From Ignavibacteriota bacterium (GTDB lineage: Bacteria > Bacteroidota > Ignavibacteria > Tepidaquicellales > Tepidaquicellaceae), in contig PMIW01000033.1 of NCBI GenBank assembly GCA_003158365.1, forward strand, positions 8,906-20,492: a stretch of 11,587 nt of DNA. Reading direction: 5' to 3'. Below the pieces are notes generated by a model. It did no database searches. It was not told the origin of the DNA and worked only from the letters and a program-made list of their open reading frames with translations. Position numbers and translations under genes: made by a program. Below are positions 8,294 to 11,587 of the stretch, one piece after another; the first letter of the stretch is position 1, and the number at the start of each line of letters is the position of its first letter.

Positions 8294-8322
8294 TACTTTC
8301 AATGATACAAAAGTGAAAGGTA
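8294..8322. repeat. Inverted repeat over the glgB -7 element and leader (candidate operator)
   Basis: Read on the minus strand, TACCTTTCA (8322-8314) is mirrored by TGAAAGTA (8301-8294) across a 12-base spacer, perfect except for one extra C. The 6-bp core CTTTCA/TGAAAG is exact. One arm contains the proposed -7 element and the other lies in the leader just before the start codon. It could be a repressor site or a leader hairpin. The assignment is inference from position and symmetry. Confidence 0.4.
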
Positions 8323-8345
8323 ATTATGATTAAAAATGAGGCAAA
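8315..8345 (-). promoter_or_regulatory. Bacteroidota-type promoter of glgB operon
   Basis: On the minus strand TTTG (8345-8342) is followed after 19 bases by TACCTTTC (8322-8315). This matches the Bacteroidota -33/-7 consensus TTTG/TAnnTTTG with one mismatch and near-ideal spacing. The -7 element ends 31 bases before the glgB ATG at 8283. The TTTG shares bases with the T-tract of the upstream WD40 terminator. Confidence 0.55.
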
Positions 8346-8371
8346 AAAATGCAGGGCAAGGACCCTGCATT
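8343..8371 (-). terminator. Intrinsic terminator of the WD40 gene
   Basis: A perfect 9-bp stem, AATGCAGGG (8348-8356) with CCCTGCATT (8363-8371), encloses a 6-base loop. On the minus strand it exits into TTTTTTT (8349-8343), a classic rho-independent terminator 47 bp after the WD40 stop codon. It separates that gene from glgB. Confidence 0.9.
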
Positions 8372-8418
8372 ATTAAATATTTTTGTAAAAAATTGATATT
8401 CTATATAGACTCAGATTA

Positions 8419-9762
8419 TTATTGATTTTTTTTATTGTACTCTTCCAGTGTTTTGTTATAGAGTTCAATATATTTTTGAGAATATTTTTCATCAATAGTT
8501 TTTCTGTCATATTCAGAATTTCCTAATTTCCTTAATTCTTCGTTTTTAATCTCATTAATATATTTCTTCAATCCCTCATCAAGATTATATTTAAGCGCAT
8601 AAATCTCAATATCCTTGGAAACTGAGGAAAGGTCCCAGATTCGGACAGAATTATCATCACTTGCACTGGCAAGATATCTTCCGTCAGGTGAAAAGGTAAT
8701 GTAATTTACGTTGTCATCATTTCCCTCGAGAACTTTTACTTCTTTTCCTGTATTAATATCCCAGATTCTTATTGTATTATCCCTGCTTCCGCTGGCAATA
8801 TATTTGCCGCCCGGGTGCAATGCAAGGCAAAGGATTTCCTTAGTGTGACCCGTTAATATTTCAACATCTTTATCCTGTTTCACATCAAGAATTTTTATTG
8901 CATCATTTAAATATTCTCTGCTGACGTAGTAAAAATATGAACCGTCATTTGAGATCAGAATAGTTTTCTGACCGAGATTATTATCCAGCAGAATTGTTCT
9001 TGTAATCATTTTTTCATTTTCAGTGTCGAAAATGTAAAGCATAATTCCGGTTTTATTTTTAATTGTTTTATTATCTCTTTTATTACCCTTATAATTTGAA
9101 CTAACCCCAATTTCTTCATCCATAAACTGGCTGTATAATGCCAAAAACTTTCCGTTTTCCGAGATTGTTACGGGGTAATTAAAATTCCAGCTTCCTATCA
9201 TTCCAAGGAAAGAGCTGCTTTCATACTTGACTGATGACAGGTCGTAATTATTCAGCAAAAGTCTGTAACATTTTCCTTCCATGTCGTTTTCAATATTGTA
9301 ATTTACAATATACTTGCAGCTGTCCAGAGATAACTCGGGAATTACTGAAACCGCCTTATTTCCGTTTCTCTTAACGAAAAAATTCGGTGATTTGCTTTCT
9401 ATATTCAGTAATTCATTTCCTTTCTTACCGAATGCATCATAAATAAAAACAAACGAATCAATTGCAGAAGATATTCCTATTAACGGCTCATTTCCCGCAA
9501 TTATTTTTTTAGCATCGGAATCAAAATATAATTTAAAAATCTTGTTATTAATATTAATACTGTTAACCAAATCACCCGACCCGATATCCCAGATTCTTAT
9601 TATCCCGTCATATCCTCCGCTCGCTATGTATTTACCGCCCGGAGAAAACGTAACGGCATGAACATAATCAGTATTACCGGAAAATTTCTTGTTTATCTGT
9701 GCCGGTGTACTTTGAAACGAAAAAATAAAAAACGCTGCTATAATAAAATTTAATGTTTTCAT
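8419..9762 (-). CDS. Exported WD40-repeat protein
   Basis: This 447-residue protein has a Sec signal peptide (hydrophobic FIIAAFFIFSF, probable cleavage after TPAQ at about 22). Three clear WD40 repeats are visible: one at about 25-59 (TFSPGGKYIASGGYDGIIRIWD), and two at about 300-336 and 342-378 with LHPGGKYIASGSRDNTIRIWD and FSPDGRYLASASDDNSVRIWD. The middle (60-298) has weaker blade-like strands such as ISNDGSYFYYV, so a single seven-bladed propeller with degenerate central blades is plausible. Residues about 385-447 form a charged, probably helical tail rich in Lys, Glu and Tyr. Unlike the other two secreted proteins here it has no T9SS sorting domain, so a periplasmic location, or a lipid-free outer-membrane association, is more likely than surface release. 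It is a single-gene unit with its own terminator, divergent from the TrmB-family gene. Partner and function are unknown. Confidence 0.85.
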   Translation of the reverse strand: MKTLNFIIAAFFIFSFQSTPAQINKKFSGNTDYVHAVTFSPGGKYIASGGYDGIIRIWDIGSGDLVNSININNKIFKLYFDSDAKKIIAGNEPLIGISSAIDSFVFIYDAFGKKGNELLNIESKSPNFFVKRNGNKAVSVIPELSLDSCKYIVNYNIENDMEGKCYRLLLNNYDLSSVKYESSSFLGMIGSWNFNYPVTISENGKFLALYSQFMDEEIGVSSNYKGNKRDNKTIKNKTGIMLYIFDTENEKMITRTILLDNNLGQKTILISNDGSYFYYVSREYLNDAIKILDVKQDKDVEILTGHTKEILCLALHPGGKYIASGSRDNTIRIWDINTGKEVKVLEGNDDNVNYITFSPDGRYLASASDDNSVRIWDLSSVSKDIEIYALKYNLDEGLKKYINEIKNEELRKLGNSEYDRKTIDEKYSQKYIELYNKTLEEYNKKNQ

Positions 9763-9780
9763 ATTTTTGTTATTTATTTT

Positions 9781-9801
9781 TTTACCCCCCGCAAGGGTAA
9801 A
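9781..9801. promoter_or_regulatory. Inverted repeat TTTACCC-N7-GGGTAAA upstream of WD40 gene (candidate operator)
   Basis: TTTACCC at 9781-9787 and GGGTAAA at 9795-9801 are perfect 7-bp arms around seven bases, 19 bp upstream of the WD40 start codon. The right arm on the minus strand reads TATTTACCCTT, the same 11 bases found on the plus strand before trmB at 9874-9884. TACCCTTG on the minus strand also resembles a -7 element, but no suitable TTTG lies 17-23 bases upstream of it. A shared regulator site is therefore an alternative reading. Confidence 0.4.
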
Positions 9802-9852
9802 TACTTTTGCTAAATTTATTATTTACTTCAATAAAAAGCAATACCTTTTTTA

Positions 9853-9885
9853 ATTGCCTGATTTCCCGCAGTATATTTACCCTTA
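9853..9885 (+). promoter_or_regulatory. Possible promoter of the TrmB-family gene
   Basis: ATTG (9853-9856) is followed after 21 bases by TACCCTTA (9878-9885), a 6-of-8 match to the Bacteroidota -7 consensus TAnnTTTG. If used, it leaves an untranslated leader of roughly 120 bases before the ATG at 10011. The leader holds the palindrome at 9904-9916. The match is weak. Confidence 0.35.
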
Positions 9886-9903
9886 TGGGTTTAAAAATCG
9901 GCA

Positions 9904-9916
9904 TTTTACAGTAAAA
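9904..9916. promoter_or_regulatory. 13-bp perfect palindrome in the trmB leader (candidate operator)
   Basis: TTTTAC-A-GTAAAA is a perfect palindrome with a single central base, about 20 bp downstream of the possible -7 element and 95 bp before the start codon. Its size and symmetry suit a winged-helix dimer site, so autoregulation by the encoded regulator is a reasonable but unproven reading. Confidence 0.4.
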
Positions 9917-10010
9917 CTAATGCATTTAATTATGCTTGATAAAAAAAACTATTTGCACTATTTTAATGTTACCCTGATTAGGAGTTACAATAAACAGAAT
10001 TTATACGAAT

Positions 10011-10844
10011 ATGAAAAACGAATACAAAAAAGAAGTACAAAAATTTCTTGAGCTGGGATTAACCGAAAGAGAGACAAAAGTTTATATTACATTGCTTTCG
10101 AAAAAAAGTTTTACAAGTTCTGAGCTTCAGAAAACTGCCAACATTCCCCGTACAAAAATTTACGAAGTTCTCTTCAAAATGCTGGAGAGGGGTATTTGCG
10201 TAGAGCGCAGAGTGGGAAAGATAAAATATTATGAAGCGGTAGAACCAAAAAAAGCACTGAATAAAATACTGGAAGATTATAAGAACAATTTCCAGAATGA
10301 ACTGGAAAAGAAAAAAGACATCACGGAAAAACTGGAAGGATTATTTAATCCTGTTTTTCAAAAAAATAAAAATCTCGACAGTCCGCTTGAATACGTCGAA
10401 GTTATTAAAGATAAGGACCACGCACAGAAAAGAATTCTGGATGCTTTTAAGAATTCAAAAACTGAAGTATTATCTTTTGTAAAAGGACCTTATGTATGTG
10501 ATACTACATCAAGGGTAAACGAGCAATTCCGGGAAGAAAAAAGCCTTTTAAAACGCGGCGTAATATGTAAAAAAATTTATGAATTGACCGAACTTGAAGA
10601 TCACGAACCAGTGATAGATCAGTTTAAGCCTTTGGCAAAACTGGGCTCACAATTGAAGATGCTTGGTTCCATTCCCGTTAAAATGGTAATATTTGATGAA
10701 AAGATGGTGATTTTTCCGTTGCAGGACACTATAAATAATCCGAATGAATTTACAATAATAATTGTAGAGCATATAGGTATGGTGATGGCCTGTAAAATAC
10801 TTTTTAACCATCTCTGGGATATATCCCTTCCTTTAAAGATATAA
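10011..10844 (+). CDS. TrmB-family transcriptional regulator
   Basis: This 277-residue cytosolic DNA-binding protein begins with a TrmB-type winged helix at about 8-75. It contains LGLTERETKVYITLL, the recognition-helix segment SSELQKTANIPRTKIYEVL and a wing GKIKYYEAVEPKKAL. A charged coiled-coil linker follows at about 78-112 (NELEKKKDITEKLEG), then a C-terminal domain from about 125 with an alternating strand-helix pattern (KTEVLSFVKGPY; IPVKMVIFDEKMVIFPLQD). The C-terminal half resembles the phospholipase-D-like fold in many TrmB-family members and is shorter than in archaeal maltose regulators, which exceed 330 residues. No HKD catalytic motif is seen, as expected for a sensor domain. The ATG at 10011 is the only good start: the reading frame closes at TGA 9975-9977 with no other start codon between. 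An AGGAG at 9980-9984 is too far away to serve as a ribosome site. It is divergent from the WD40 gene and near the glucan operon, a possible target. Confidence 0.87.
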   Translation: MKNEYKKEVQKFLELGLTERETKVYITLLSKKSFTSSELQKTANIPRTKIYEVLFKMLERGICVERRVGKIKYYEAVEPKKALNKILEDYKNNFQNELEKKKDITEKLEGLFNPVFQKNKNLDSPLEYVEVIKDKDHAQKRILDAFKNSKTEVLSFVKGPYVCDTTSRVNEQFREEKSLLKRGVICKKIYELTELEDHEPVIDQFKPLAKLGSQLKMLGSIPVKMVIFDEKMVIFPLQDTINNPNEFTIIIVEHIGMVMACKILFNHLWDISLPLKI

Positions 10845-10865
10845 GCTTAAATAATTTTTCAGAAT

Positions 10866-10898
10866 AAAAAAGGCTGACATAATATGCCAGCCTTTTTT
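10866..10898. terminator. Bidirectional intrinsic terminator
   Basis: AAAAAAGGCTG (10866-10876) pairs with CAGCCTTTTTT (10888-10898). Inside, CAT/ATG extends the stem beyond one A-C mismatch. The stem leaves through six Ts on either strand. It lies 21 bp after the trmB stop and 32 bp beyond the stop of the convergent partial gene, so it should end both transcripts. Confidence 0.9.
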
Positions 10899-10930
10899 GT
10901 TAAAAAGCATTTTTCTGACTAATCGATATG

Positions 10931-11587
10931 TTATTTCGTCACAATCATCTTTTTTGTTTCAGAAAAATTACCTGCTGTCAATTTATAGAAATATACCCCA
11001 CTTGGTAAATTGTATTCGGCTAAATCAAATATCAGGGAATAATTACCTGCCTGTTTATTCGTATTTACAAGAGTCGCAATTTCCTGACCTACCAAATTAA
11101 ATACTTTCAAACTCACGAATGTATTTTCTTTTAAAGAATAATTAATAGTAGTAGCCGGATTAAATGGATTCGGATAATTCTGTTCGAGTTTGTAAGCGTT
11201 TGGCAATGGTTCCGAATTACTATTTTCGCCTGTAGAGAAATCGACTATGGCAGTAAGTACGGATAATGTACCCTGCAATCTTGCCCAGATCGGTCTTACG
11301 TGACCATCATGAGCTGTAATATTCGTATAATCTCCGAAGAACGTACCGCTTGTGGGCACGAATGAAGTAGAACTTACTATAAAATTCGTAAATGTGTTTC
11401 CGCCATCTGTCGATTTCGCTATGTAAACATCAGTGGCAGTATTAGTGTAATTTCTTCTGTCATAAAAAACGAAATAAATATTACCGTTTTTCTGGTCTAC
11501 AGTCATCCATGGCAAGAATTGTTCTTTCCCTGCCGCATCGTTATTTACTCTTAACGGGGTGCTCCAGTTCAGTCCTCCGTTAGTCGA
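10931..11587 (-). CDS. Secreted Asp-box (BNR/sialidase-like) repeat protein with T9SS tail, 5' end missing
   Basis: This is the last 218 residues of a larger secreted protein. The frame stays open to the right edge, so the true start and signal peptide lie outside. A TTG at 11515 could be read as a start but sits inside the conserved segment FLPWMTVDQKNGNIY, so it is internal. Two Asp-box-like motifs, STNGGLNW at the very edge and STDGGNTF further on, with FVFYDRRN between them, indicate BNR/sialidase-type beta-propeller repeats; many such proteins are not sialidases. Residues about 130-218 are a type A T9SS sorting domain (YKLEQNYPNPFNPATTI, NLVGQEIATL, PSGVYFYKL, terminal KKMIVTK), closely like the tail of the gene at 1154-2785. 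The protein is predicted to be exported and released or anchored at the cell surface. Substrate and activity cannot be told from this part. Confidence 0.85.
   Translation of the reverse strand, partial: STNGGLNWSTPLRVNNDAAGKEQFLPWMTVDQKNGNIYFVFYDRRNYTNTATDVYIAKSTDGGNTFTNFIVSSTSFVPTSGTFFGDYTNITAHDGHVRPIWARLQGTLSVLTAIVDFSTGENSNSEPLPNAYKLEQNYPNPFNPATTINYSLKENTFVSLKVFNLVGQEIATLVNTNKQAGNYSLIFDLAEYNLPSGVYFYKLTAGNFSETKKMIVTK

Noticed and set aside
9854..10051. Plus-strand reading frame of 65 codons overlapping the start of the TrmB-family gene
   Set aside because: It starts at a TTG inside the proposed promoter, runs through the candidate promoter and palindrome, and overlaps the well-supported regulator in another frame. 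Its composition is not protein-like.
10375..10844. Phospholipase-D-type catalytic activity in the C-terminal half of the TrmB-family protein
   Set aside because: The strand-helix pattern resembles that fold, but no HxK-x4-D motif is present, so only a sensor or dimerisation role is supported.
10931..11515. Treating TTG at 11515 as the true start of the right-edge gene
   Set aside because: The frame is open to 11587 and the upstream codons encode an Asp-box motif (STNGGLNW) continuous with the family pattern, so the gene is truncated by the window edge.
1..11587. CRISPR arrays, insertion sequences, tRNA or rRNA genes, toxin-antitoxin or defence cassettes
   Set aside because: No regularly spaced repeats, transposase motifs, terminal inverted repeats, tRNA-like cloverleaf or rRNA sequence was seen; all long frames belong to metabolism, secretion or regulation.

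Overview
The window is AT-rich and carries eight protein-coding genes, no RNA genes, no mobile elements and no CRISPR array. Several traits suggest the Bacteroidota/Chlorobi-Ignavibacteria side of the tree. Two secreted proteins end in a type IX secretion (T9SS) sorting tail with the core YKLEQNYPNPFNP, a form common in Ignavibacteria and relatives. Start codons generally lack a Shine-Dalgarno sequence, and the clearest promoter matches the Bacteroidota pattern TTTG/TAnnTTTG rather than TTGACA/TATAAT. Placement at class level is inference.

Layout. 62-964 (+) encodes the C-terminal half-subunit of a split transketolase. 1154-2785 (+) encodes a secreted beta-propeller-like protein with a T9SS tail. 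A long bidirectional hairpin terminator (2805-2843) separates it from the main block on the minus strand, read right to left: glgB (8283-6352), a GH57/DUF3536 glycosidase-like gene (6272-4752) and malQ (4701-2860). The gaps are 79 and 50 bp, so these look like one operon for storage-glucan branching and remodelling. A strong terminator (8343-8371) then isolates a separate minus-strand gene for a secreted WD40 protein (9762-8419). Divergent from it is a TrmB-family regulator (10011-10844, +). A second bidirectional terminator (10866-10898) closes that gene against an incoming minus-strand gene, cut by the right edge, for a secreted protein with Asp-box (BNR/sialidase-like) repeats and a T9SS tail.

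How the genes may work together. GlgB makes alpha-1,6 branches in glycogen and MalQ transfers alpha-1,4-glucan segments. The GH57 protein has the family's catalytic residues but unknown substrate, and it seems to lack the last few hundred residues of full-length DUF3536 proteins. TrmB-family proteins often control sugar genes, so the regulator next door is a natural candidate controller; nothing here proves it. The regulatory DNA is the most interesting part. The glgB promoter shares bases with the upstream terminator's T-tract and its -7 element lies inside an inverted repeat. The divergent WD40/trmB region holds a shared 11-base motif in opposite orientations and a perfect 13-bp palindrome. 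I see no clearly new multi-gene system; the best leads are the short GH57/DUF3536 enzyme and these candidate operators.
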